A stretch of 7,324 nucleotides of DNA, taken from positions 1-7,324 of the forward strand of contig DAIMGT010000113.1 in the NCBI GenBank assembly GCA_036723735.1, written 5' to 3'. The notes under the pieces were generated by a model, which saw nothing but the letters and a program-made list of their open reading frames with translations, did not search any database and was not told where the DNA came from. The stretch's first letter is position 1, and each line of letters starts with the position of its first letter. Of the stretch, positions 1 through 5,637 are shown in pieces. This stretch comes from UBA4656 sp002405525 (GTDB lineage: Bacteria; Pseudomonadota; Gammaproteobacteria; Xanthomonadales; Ahniellaceae). The translations under genes and the position numbers were made by a program.

Positions 1-362
1 GAGCGCAGGCGCAGGATCGGGCGGTCGAACAGGTACTGGAAGCGTGGGCCGTTGCCGCCGTCGGGGTTGGCGCTGGTGGCCAGCCAGATCGTGGCCGCGC
101 CGGCATTCCAGCGGAAAGGGCGGTCGTTGCTGACCAGCATCTGCCCGTTGGACCGGCGGCAGTTGGCGAATCCGACCGGCGCGTCGAGCAGGTAAGCCTT
201 CGTGCCCTCGGACAGCAGGCGACCGGAGAGGGTGAAGTACCAGCGACCGTCGAGTTCCAGTGCGGTGCCGGACTGGAAAGCGATCGGCGCGGACCACGCC
301 GGCAGCGGCAGCAACGCCGCCAACAACGCGGGGATGGCGGCGAGACGGGAGCGGATCGACAT
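1..362 (-). CDS. Exported protein of unknown function (C-terminus beyond window)
   Basis: This is an open frame without a stop from an ATG at 362 to the left edge, giving 120 codons. The N-terminus is a textbook Sec signal peptide: MSIRSR, then an Ala/Leu-rich core (about residues 7-22), then AWSA with likely cleavage after Ala25. The mature part begins PIAFQSGTALELDGRWYFTL and looks like short beta strands; it has a single visible Cys at about residue 68 (FANCRRSN). I recognise no family. Periplasmic or outer-membrane location is inferred from the signal peptide. The ATG is chosen because the signal peptide starts there and a TAGCAT hexamer sits 6 nt upstream, suggesting a leaderless transcript; no Shine-Dalgarno is present. 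It lies 101 bp downstream of the YdjM-like gene on the same strand but appears to have its own promoter. The missing C-terminal part prevents any functional call. Confidence 0.75.
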   Translation of the reverse strand, partial: MSIRSRLAAIPALLAALLPLPAWSAPIAFQSGTALELDGRWYFTLSGRLLSEGTKAYLLDAPVGFANCRRSNGQMLVSNDRPFRWNAGAATIWLATSANPDGGNGPRFQYLFDRPILRLR

Positions 363-368
363 GCGCGG

Positions 369-400
369 ATGCTACCGACCCTGCGATCACACGCCGTCAA
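369..400 (-). promoter_or_regulatory. Candidate promoter, leaderless geometry, for the exported protein
   Basis: Reading the minus strand, TTGACG (400-395) is followed after 20 nt by TAGCAT (374-369), then 6 nt (CCGCGC), then ATG at 362. The -10-like hexamer occupies -12 to -7 if the A of ATG is +1. The 20-nt spacer is longer than the usual 16-18, so the -35 assignment is weak; the -10 position is the better supported part. Confidence 0.45.
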
Positions 401-445
401 ACCGGCCGCGCGCGGTGGCGAAGCTGTGACGTCGATTCCGTTCCA

Positions 446-460
446 GCGGCCTGCGGCCGC
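446..460. other. Small GC hairpin between two minus-strand genes
   Basis: GCGGCC, a 3-nt loop (TGC), then GGCCGC form a perfect 6-bp stem. It starts 3 nt after the stop codon of the YdjM-like gene. No T-run follows on the minus strand, so it is not a classic intrinsic terminator. It might mark the mRNA 3' end or be a chance palindrome in GC-rich DNA. Confidence 0.3.
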
Positions 461-463
461 GGT

Positions 464-1468
464 TCAGGGCGTGCCGGTGCGCACCAGCCGCCACAGACTG
501 CGCCACTCACCGGCGTCGGCGCGCGACGGCCACGGCAACTGTTCGGGTTCGATCGGCACGATCCGCCCGTCGCGGCGCTCGCCGACCACGAAGCGGAACA
601 CGTACGAGCCCTCGCGGCCCATGCGCAGGTCCTCGATGACGATCCGGCCGTCGATCTCCTCGGCCGCGTACCAGCCGGAGGTGAACCATTCGAGCCGCTG
701 CACGGCCCACTGGTCGGCGAGCGGCTCCAGCAGGTCACGGTTGCCGCGATGGTACTGCAGCAGAACGTCGCGCGGCGGAGCCATCAGGCTGTGCCAGCCT
801 TCGAAGTAGTCGCCGTCGGGATAGATCACGACGATCCGCCAGGCCAGGCTGTTGAGCGGCGCGGGTTGGACCAGCACCCTGGCGTCGCGCAAGCCGCGCG
901 CGACCTGGTCGGCGACGATCGCCCGCGCGATGTGCTGCTGTGCGAACAGGGTCCAGCCGAGATAAAGCGTGCTCGCGGCGAGCCCGAACCCGAGCCAGAA
1001 CCTCGCGCGGGGCCGCTCGCGCAGGCGCCACGCGGCCGCGACACCGACCAGCAGCCAGACCGTGTAGGCCGGATCGATGATGAACACGCTGCCGACCATC
1101 ACGGGGGAGGTCGGCAACGGCCACCAGACCTGGGTGCCGTAGACCGTGAGCGCGTCCAGCAGCACGTGGGTGACGAGTACCGCCTCGAAGGCCAGCAGCC
1201 AGCGCCAGCGGTCCGGGCGAGGCAGCGGCGAGGCGGCCAGCCACAGTGCCCACAGCAACAGCGCCACGAACGGCAGCACGAACAGCGAATGGCTGAAGCC
1301 GCGGTGCATGGTGAAGTCGCGCACCGGATCGCCGAAGCGGATCAGCACGTCGAGGTCCGGCAGCGTGCCGAGCGCGGCACCGAACAGCAGTGCGCGACGC
1401 CGCTGCACCGCGGGCGCCACGAAGGCGGCGACCGAGGCCCCGAGCGCGATCTGGGACAGGGAATCCAT
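464..1468 (-). CDS. Membrane-bound metal-dependent hydrolase, YdjM/YbcI-like (COG1988)
   Basis: The product has 334 residues. Its N-terminal half matches the YdjM/YbcI (DUF457) family: MDSLSQIALG at the start (family form MDSLTQ), PDLD at 37-40, HRGFSH at 55-60, and H101/D105 in the HVLLDALTVYGTQ motif followed by IIDP at 130-133. These conserved His and Asp residues are thought to bind metal. About four or five hydrophobic helices alternate with the motifs (roughly 10-35, 62-80, 90-108, 128-150, 157-175). The last 160 residues are soluble and include repeated Trp/Tyr-rich stretches such as FEGWHSL and LEWFTSGWYA. The substrate is unknown for the family, although some members respond to DNA damage or associate with membranes. 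The ATG at 1468 is chosen because the family motif begins there; no strong ribosome binding site precedes it. It lies 74 bp after the phosphatase gene and may be cotranscribed with it. Confidence 0.88.
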   Translation of the reverse strand: MDSLSQIALGASVAAFVAPAVQRRRALLFGAALGTLPDLDVLIRFGDPVRDFTMHRGFSHSLFVLPFVALLLWALWLAASPLPRPDRWRWLLAFEAVLVTHVLLDALTVYGTQVWWPLPTSPVMVGSVFIIDPAYTVWLLVGVAAAWRLRERPRARFWLGFGLAASTLYLGWTLFAQQHIARAIVADQVARGLRDARVLVQPAPLNSLAWRIVVIYPDGDYFEGWHSLMAPPRDVLLQYHRGNRDLLEPLADQWAVQRLEWFTSGWYAAEEIDGRIVIEDLRMGREGSYVFRFVVGERRDGRIVPIEPEQLPWPSRADAGEWRSLWRLVRTGTP

Positions 1469-1503
1469 GCGGGTCGCGTTCCGGCCGGAGAAAGCGCCAT
1501 TCT

Positions 1504-1525
1504 GCCGCGGAGTTCCCGCCGCGGC
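1504..1525. other. Hairpin in the gap between phosphatase and YdjM-like gene
   Basis: GCCGCGG (1504-1510) pairs with CCGCGGC (1519-1525) around an 8-nt loop. It lies 18 bp downstream of the phosphatase stop on the minus strand. The sequence after it contains only a short CTTTCTCC, so an intrinsic terminator is unlikely. It may influence readthrough from the phosphatase gene into the YdjM-like gene. Confidence 0.3.
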
Positions 1526-1542
1526 GAGCGCGACCCGCCTCT

Positions 1543-2373
1543 TCAGGCCGCCCGCGGCAGCTCGAACAGTTCGGCCGGCTCGCGGGCCGGCGAGCCGGCC
1601 AGTACTTCGATGCCGTTGTTCCAGCGCAGCAGGCGGAGGGCGCCCGATGAATCCTCGGCGATCGCGGTCAGGCTCTCCACCCAGTCGCCGTCGTTGGCGT
1701 AGACCAGCCCGTCGCGCTCGAACAGCGCCGGCCGGTGGATGTGCCCGCTGATGATGCCGTCGAGCCCGCGCCGCCGCGCATCGTCGACGCAGGCGGCGAC
1801 GTAGCGTTCGATGTAGCGCTCGGCCGCGCCGCTGCGCCGCTTGAGGAAGTCGGCCAGCGACCAGTAGCGTCCGCCGAAGGCGCGCCGGAACTTGTTCTGC
1901 AGCCGGTTTCCCGCCAGCAGCACGTCGTAGAGCTTGTCGCCCAGCCACTCCTGGAAGCCGCCGAAGTGGGTGACATTGTCGAACTCGTCGCCGTGGGTGA
2001 CGAGGTAGCGGCGGCCGTCGGCGGCCTGGTGGACCACGCGGCGGCGGATCGTCATCCGCGGCAGGGTCATGCCGACGAAACGGCGGATCGGGCGGTCGTG
2101 GTTGCCGGGGATGTAGACGATCTCGGTGCCGCCGCGGCGCATCGCGTGCAGGCACTCGATGATCCGCGTGTGGTCGCGGCCCCAGGCCGCGCGGCGCTCG
2201 CTCATCCACCACAGGTCGAAGATGTCGCCGACCAGGTACAGGCGGTCGCAGCGCACCTGGTGCAGGAAGTCGGCCAGCGCGTCGGCGTGGCAGTTGGCGG
2301 ACCCCAGGTGCACGTCGGAGATGAAGAGGCTGCGGACCGGTTGGCGGAGTTCGATGCGCAGCGGGGCGTTCAT
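1543..2373 (-). CDS. LpxH-like metallophosphoesterase (UDP-2,3-diacylglucosamine diphosphatase family)
   Basis: The product has 276 residues and all five calcineurin-like phosphoesterase motifs: D20-x-H22 (ISDVHLG), GD50-IFDLWW, GN91-H92-D, H127-GDEFD, and GH211-x-H213. These ligate two metal ions. The GDIFDLWW block and the overall order resemble LpxH, which hydrolyses UDP-2,3-diacylglucosamine to lipid X in lipid A synthesis. However, as I recall, true LpxH has GNRD where this has GNHD, and the region between HGDEFD and GHIH is long (LGDKLYDVLLAGNRLQNKF, YWSLADFLKRR). It fits better the widespread paralogue group usually annotated as UDP-2,3-diacylglucosamine diphosphatase, whose substrate is not settled. 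Its start overlaps the olsF stop (ATGA, 2373-2370) and is preceded by GGAGG, so it is translationally coupled to the acyltransferase. That points to a lipid or lipid-linked substrate, which is an inference. Confidence 0.9.
   Translation of the reverse strand: MNAPLRIELRQPVRSLFISDVHLGSANCHADALADFLHQVRCDRLYLVGDIFDLWWMSERRAAWGRDHTRIIECLHAMRRGGTEIVYIPGNHDRPIRRFVGMTLPRMTIRRRVVHQAADGRRYLVTHGDEFDNVTHFGGFQEWLGDKLYDVLLAGNRLQNKFRRAFGGRYWSLADFLKRRSGAAERYIERYVAACVDDARRRGLDGIISGHIHRPALFERDGLVYANDGDWVESLTAIAEDSSGALRLLRWNNGIEVLAGSPAREPAELFELPRAA
1573..1600. repeat. 11-bp perfect inverted repeat inside the phosphatase 3' end
   Basis: GGCCGGCTCGC (1573-1583) and GCGAGCCGGCC (1590-1600) are exact reverse complements around a 6-nt loop. 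In the minus-strand mRNA this is a very stable hairpin lying about 30 nt before the stop codon. It encodes part of the tail beyond the catalytic domain (around AGSPAREPAE). It could stabilise the mRNA 3' end or slow ribosomes, or be a by-product of GC-rich codons. Confidence 0.6.
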
Positions 2374-4112
2374 GTCAGCACCTCCGGGCGGGGGCGGGTT
2401 TCGGGGCGCGGGCGCGCCTCGAGATATCGTTCGCGCTTCTTCGGCTTGATCCGCGCCAGGTCGACGAAGATCAGCCCGTCCACGGCACCGGCGAACTCGG
2501 GGTCCACGCCGAAGGCGGCGAAGCGAACGCCGCCCGGCTCGCACAGGTCGGCGTACTGCTTGTAGAGCGTGGGCACGCGCGCGCCCAGCGCGTCGAGGTT
2601 CTGCCTGAGCAGGCGGAAGCTCTGCGCGGCGTCCAGCGGACCGAACTGCGGCTCGGCGCCGGCGAAGCGGAACGGGTTGCGCGAGCGCACCAGGGGCGCG
2701 GATTCGCCGTAGTAGCGGCGGTAGTAGGCCACCAGCTGGTCGCGCGCCTGGACCGGCAGTTCGGCGCTGATCGACACCGGACCGAACAGCCAGCGGATCT
2801 CCGGGTGCTGGCGCAGGTAGGCGCCGATCCCGTACCACAGGTAATCCAGCGAGCGGCTGCCCCAGTACTTCGGGGCCACGAACGAACGGCCCAGTTCCAT
2901 CCCGCGCTCGATCTGCGGCAGCAGGCGCGGGTCGTATTCGAACAGGCCGTGGGTGTAGAGACCGGCGAGCCCCTGCTCCGACAGCACCCGCGCGCAGGGC
3001 GCGACGCGGTAGGCGCCGGCCAGTTCCTGCTGCTCGGCGTCCCACACCACGATGTGCTCGTACCAGGTGTCGAAGCGGTCGCTGTCCCGTCGCTTGCCGG
3101 AGCCCTCGCCGACCGCGCGGAAGGTCACCTCGCGCAGGCGCGCGATCTCGCGCAGCAGGGCCGAATCGCTGCCCAACCGGCCGCACAGGATGCGCTTGCC
3201 GTCGGCGGTCTCGCCGATCAGGTCCAGCCGCGCGAGGTCGGCGCGCACCGCGCGCAGCTCCGGCGCGTGCGCCAGCGGGGCCTGCGCCGGCTGCCACAGG
3301 TCGCGACCGCGGCCGAGCTGGCGCACGGTCTCGCGCACCAGGGCCAGCGCGCGCTCGGCGTGGCCCGCGGCGCGCAACAGGTCGGCGACCGGGCGCGGCG
3401 GGCCGACCCGGATCTCGATCCGCCGGCCCTGGCGGGCGAACATCTCGCGCGGCAGCAGCGCGGTGCCGAGCGGCGAATACAGCGTGGACAGGCCGTAGAA
3501 CAGCGCCGAATTGCGGCCGCCGAGGTGCAAGGGCAGCACCGGCGCGCCGGCCTTTTCCGCGAAGCGCAGGAAGCCGCGGCGCCAGCGCGAGTCGGCCACG
3601 CCGCGCAGCCCCAGGCGCGACACTTCGCCGGCCGGGAACACGATCACCGCCTGCTCCGCCGCAAGCGCCCGGTCGATCGCGGCCAGGCTGTCCGGGCCTG
3701 GCCTGCCACCGAGGATGCGCAGCGGGATCAGCAGGTCGCGCAAGCCCTCGAACACGTCGAGGAAATCGTTGGCCACGATCCGCACGTCACGACGCACGCT
3801 GCCCACGAAGCCGAGCAGGGCCAGCGCGTCGATCGCACCCATCGGGTGGTTGGCCACGATCACCAGCCGACCGTGCTGCGGCAGGCGTTCGCGCTCGACG
3901 TGGTCGACCAGCCAGCGGCAATCGAGCCGCTCCAGCGCCGCATCGACGAAAGCCAAGCCGCGCAGGTGCGCGTTCTGGCCGAGGAATGCTTCGATCTCGT
4001 CGATCCGCGACACGCGCGCCACGGCGCGCACCAGCGGACGCGTCAACGCCGCGCGCGGACCCTGGAGCCAGTGCGGGAATCGCGATGCGCGCGTGCGCTG
4101 CAGGTCGATCAT
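2370..4112 (-). CDS. olsF: Bifunctional acyltransferase, OlsF-type ornithine lipid synthase
   Basis: The product has 580 residues and two acyltransferase domains. The N-terminal half (about 60-270) is PlsC-like: VANHPMGAID at 86-95 with H89 and D95, FPAGE at 159-163, and PVLPLHLGGRNS at 191-202. The C-terminal half (about 300-550) is the GNAT-related OlsB/hemolysin domain: LREVTFRAVGEG at 326-337, DSDRFDTWYEH at 343-353, then AGAYRV and LGRSFVAPKYWG. This order and length match OlsF, which N-acylates ornithine with a 3-hydroxyacyl chain and then O-acylates that hydroxyl, making the phosphorus-free ornithine lipid of Gram-negative membranes. The tail is basic and Pro/Arg-rich (RPRPETRPRPE). 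The ATG at 4112 has GAGGA 9 nt upstream. It is first in a minus-strand unit and overlaps the phosphatase start by 4 bp. A generic annotation would be lysophospholipid acyltransferase/GNAT or hemolysin; ornithine as substrate is inferred from domain order. Confidence 0.85.
   Translation of the reverse strand: MIDLQRTRASRFPHWLQGPRAALTRPLVRAVARVSRIDEIEAFLGQNAHLRGLAFVDAALERLDCRWLVDHVERERLPQHGRLVIVANHPMGAIDALALLGFVGSVRRDVRIVANDFLDVFEGLRDLLIPLRILGGRPGPDSLAAIDRALAAEQAVIVFPAGEVSRLGLRGVADSRWRRGFLRFAEKAGAPVLPLHLGGRNSALFYGLSTLYSPLGTALLPREMFARQGRRIEIRVGPPRPVADLLRAAGHAERALALVRETVRQLGRGRDLWQPAQAPLAHAPELRAVRADLARLDLIGETADGKRILCGRLGSDSALLREIARLREVTFRAVGEGSGKRRDSDRFDTWYEHIVVWDAEQQELAGAYRVAPCARVLSEQGLAGLYTHGLFEYDPRLLPQIERGMELGRSFVAPKYWGSRSLDYLWYGIGAYLRQHPEIRWLFGPVSISAELPVQARDQLVAYYRRYYGESAPLVRSRNPFRFAGAEPQFGPLDAAQSFRLLRQNLDALGARVPTLYKQYADLCEPGGVRFAAFGVDPEFAGAVDGLIFVDLARIKPKKRERYLEARPRPETRPRPEVLT
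2381..2385 (-). promoter_or_regulatory. Shine-Dalgarno GGAGG for the phosphatase gene
   Basis: GGAGG lies 7 nt before the ATG at 2373, embedded in the final codons of olsF (encoding P-E-V). It fixes the phosphatase start and, with the ATGA overlap, indicates translational coupling. Confidence 0.8.
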
Positions 4113-4121
4113 CCGGCGGCG

Positions 4122-4126
4122 TCCTC
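4122..4126 (-). promoter_or_regulatory. Shine-Dalgarno GAGGA for olsF
   Basis: GAGGA lies 9 nt upstream of the ATG at 4112 and supports that start. I see no convincing -35/-10 pair for olsF in the 145-bp divergent gap to the start of the plus-strand gene. Confidence 0.6.
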
Positions 4127-4220
4127 GTTGGGTTCTCGACGGGGCGGGAGATTGAACGCCGGGTGCTTCAAATCCGTGGCCGCAACGCGGCGCGCGGATG
4201 AACGGGCCGCGACCGATTTG

Positions 4221-4251
4221 TTGCAGCGCACCGGCCGTGCCGCGCTACGCT
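4221..4251 (+). promoter_or_regulatory. Candidate leaderless promoter for the MgtC/DUF4010 gene
   Basis: TTGCAG (4221-4226) is followed after 19 nt by TACGCT (4246-4251), then ACAGGC and ATG at 4258. The -10-like hexamer is exactly 6 nt from the ATG, identical in sequence and spacing to the site in front of the gene starting at 6149. No separate Shine-Dalgarno fits; the AGG is only one base from this ATG. Confidence 0.5.
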
Positions 4252-4257
4252 ACAGGC

Positions 4258-5502
4258 ATGATGGAGTCCGTCCCCGACGAAGTGCTGGGCCTCGCCGTGG
4301 CCTTGGGCGCCGGTCTGGTGATCGGCGTCGAACGCGAACAGCACAAGGCCGAACACGCCGAGCGCATGGCGGCTGGCGTGCGCACCTGCGCCCTGGTCGC
4401 ACTGTGCGGCGGCGTGGCCTGGATCCTGGGTCCGGTGACGCTCGCCATCGCCGGCGGCTTCATCGCGCTGGCCACGGTGACCAGCTACTGGGGCACGCAG
4501 CAGACCGACCCCGGGCTCACCAGCGAGGTGGTGCTGGTGCTGACCTTCCTGATCGGCGTGCTGGCGATGACCCAGCCGGCGCTGGCGGCCGGCATCGCGG
4601 TGGTGGCGGCAATCCTTCTGCAGGCGAAGTCCTGGCTGCACCGCTTCTCGCGCCAGGTGCTGACCGAGAGCGAGCTCAACGACGCCCTGCTGCTGCTGGC
4701 CAGCGCGCTGGTGGTGCTGCCGATCCTGCCGGATGCGCCGATCGGCCCCTTCGACGGGTTCAACCTGCGCCGGCTGTGGGCACTGGTCGTGCTGGTGATG
4801 GCGATCAACGCGGCGGGCTACATCGCGATCCGCGCCATCGGTCCGCGGCTCGGCCTGCCGCTGACGGGGCTGGTGGGCGGCCTGGTGTCGAGCTCGGCCA
4901 CCATCGCCGGCATGGGCCATCGTGCGCGCGCCGATCCGTCGCTCGCCCGCGCCTGCGCGGCCGGCGGCATGGCGTCCAACCTGTCCACAGTGGCGCTTTT
5001 CACGCTGATCTTCGCCGCCGCCGACCGCGCGCTGCTGGCCGCGCTTGCTCAGCCACTGGCGCTCTCGGGCGCAGCCGTGCTGGCGTGTTCGGCGTGGCTC
5101 GGGGCCCGCGCCCTGCGCGAGCCGGTGCGCGACGGCGGGGTGGTGGCCGCGCGCCCGTTCCACTTCGGCCACGCACTGGCCTTCGCGGCGATGATCGCCC
5201 TCGTACTGGCGGCGGCCGCGCTGATGGGGCGGTGGCTCGGCAGCGCCGGCATCACCCTGACCACCGCGGTCGCGGGCTTCGCCGATACTCACGCTGCCGC
5301 AGTCTCGATCGCCGAACTGTCCTCCGGCGGCGCCATCCCGACCAGCCAGGCGGTGCTGGCGATCCTGCTGGCCTTCAGCACCAACACCGTCACCAAGATC
5401 GCGCTCGCCATCACCGCGGGCGGTGCCGATTACGCGCGTCGCGTGGTGCCGGGCTTGCTGGCGATGATGGCGGGGGCTTGGGGTGGGTGGTTTGCTGGCT
5501 GA
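4258..5502 (+). CDS. MgtC/SapB-DUF4010 family multipass inner-membrane protein
   Basis: The product has 414 residues, which is usual for this family. The N-terminal MgtC/SapB part has the hallmark GLVIGVERE (residues 19-27) and then GVRTCALVALCGGVAW. The DUF4010 part follows, with GGLVSSSATIAGM, ADTHAAAVSIAELSSGG and FSTNTVTKIALAITAGG. Roughly ten or more hydrophobic helices cover the chain, so it is an integral inner-membrane protein. MgtC itself affects F1Fo-ATPase and growth at low magnesium; the function of this longer DUF4010 form is not established and transport of a cation or small solute is only a guess. ATG ATG occurs at 4258 and 4261; 4258 is chosen from its spacing to TACGCT. An in-frame ATG at 4198 would precede the promoter and give an unlikely Cys/Pro-rich extension. 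The gene is divergent from olsF and convergent with the next gene, and its TGA lies in the heptamer repeat. Confidence 0.88.
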   Translation: MMESVPDEVLGLAVALGAGLVIGVEREQHKAEHAERMAAGVRTCALVALCGGVAWILGPVTLAIAGGFIALATVTSYWGTQQTDPGLTSEVVLVLTFLIGVLAMTQPALAAGIAVVAAILLQAKSWLHRFSRQVLTESELNDALLLLASALVVLPILPDAPIGPFDGFNLRRLWALVVLVMAINAAGYIAIRAIGPRLGLPLTGLVGGLVSSSATIAGMGHRARADPSLARACAAGGMASNLSTVALFTLIFAAADRALLAALAQPLALSGAAVLACSAWLGARALREPVRDGGVVAARPFHFGHALAFAAMIALVLAAAALMGRWLGSAGITLTTAVAGFADTHAAAVSIAELSSGGAIPTSQAVLAILLAFSTNTVTKIALAITAGGADYARRVVPGLLAMMAGAWGGWFAG

Positions 5503-5637
5503 GGGCTCAGGGCCCGGAGAATCGTCGCACGGCCGTCGCTTGATGGAACACCGCTGCAGCAGCACCTCAATCGCCCGAGCAGCAGTTCGAAGCGAGCGGT
5601 CCTGGGCCCTGGGCCCTCATCAAGCCCTCAGCCCTCC
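5497..5637. repeat. Inverted heptamer repeat (SAGGGCY) at a convergent gene junction
   Basis: On the plus strand two heptamers lie at 5501-5514 (GAGGGCT, CAGGGCC). On the minus strand four lie at 5636-5630, 5629-5623, 5618-5612 and 5611-5605 (GAGGGCT, GAGGGCT, GAGGGCC, CAGGGCC), the two pairs separated by TGAT. As a result 5497-5507 is the exact reverse complement of 5623-5633 (11 bp) and 5508-5515 that of 5604-5611 (8 bp), enclosing about 88 bp. The arms contain the stop codons of both flanking genes (TGA at 5500-5502 and at 5630-5628). It resembles a REP-like dispersed repeat or a bidirectional transcription terminator; no T-run is present. Confidence 0.7.

Noticed and set aside
1504..1525. 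Intrinsic terminator after the phosphatase gene
   Set aside because: The stem is real but no T-run follows on the minus strand, so I list it only as a hairpin.
260..1702. A 480-codon plus-strand open frame
   Set aside because: It is antisense to the YdjM-like gene, which has clear family motifs. The translation is low-complexity Arg/Gln/Pro/Ala.
464..2212. Possible fusion of the phosphatase region with the YdjM-like hydrolase (582 codons)
   Set aside because: The first 247 codons are the phosphatase gene read in the wrong frame. The real protein starts at 1468 with MDSLSQ.
1543..3297. Possible fusion upstream of the phosphatase (584 codons)
   Set aside because: The upstream part is olsF in the wrong frame. 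The ATGA overlap, GGAGG and motif start fix the phosphatase at 2373.
4198..4257. Upstream ATG for the MgtC/DUF4010 protein
   Set aside because: It would add a Cys/Pro-rich non-family segment and place the promoter-like TACGCT inside the gene.
2805..5543. A 912-codon plus-strand open frame, the longest in the window
   Set aside because: It runs antisense to olsF and then out of frame through the MgtC/DUF4010 gene. Its product is rich in Arg, Ala, Gln and His with no domain, as expected for shadow frames in GC-rich DNA.
4168..5565. A 465-codon minus-strand open frame
   Set aside because: It is antisense to the MgtC/DUF4010 gene, whose helices and motifs are unmistakable. The shadow product is a His/Gln/Arg-rich string.
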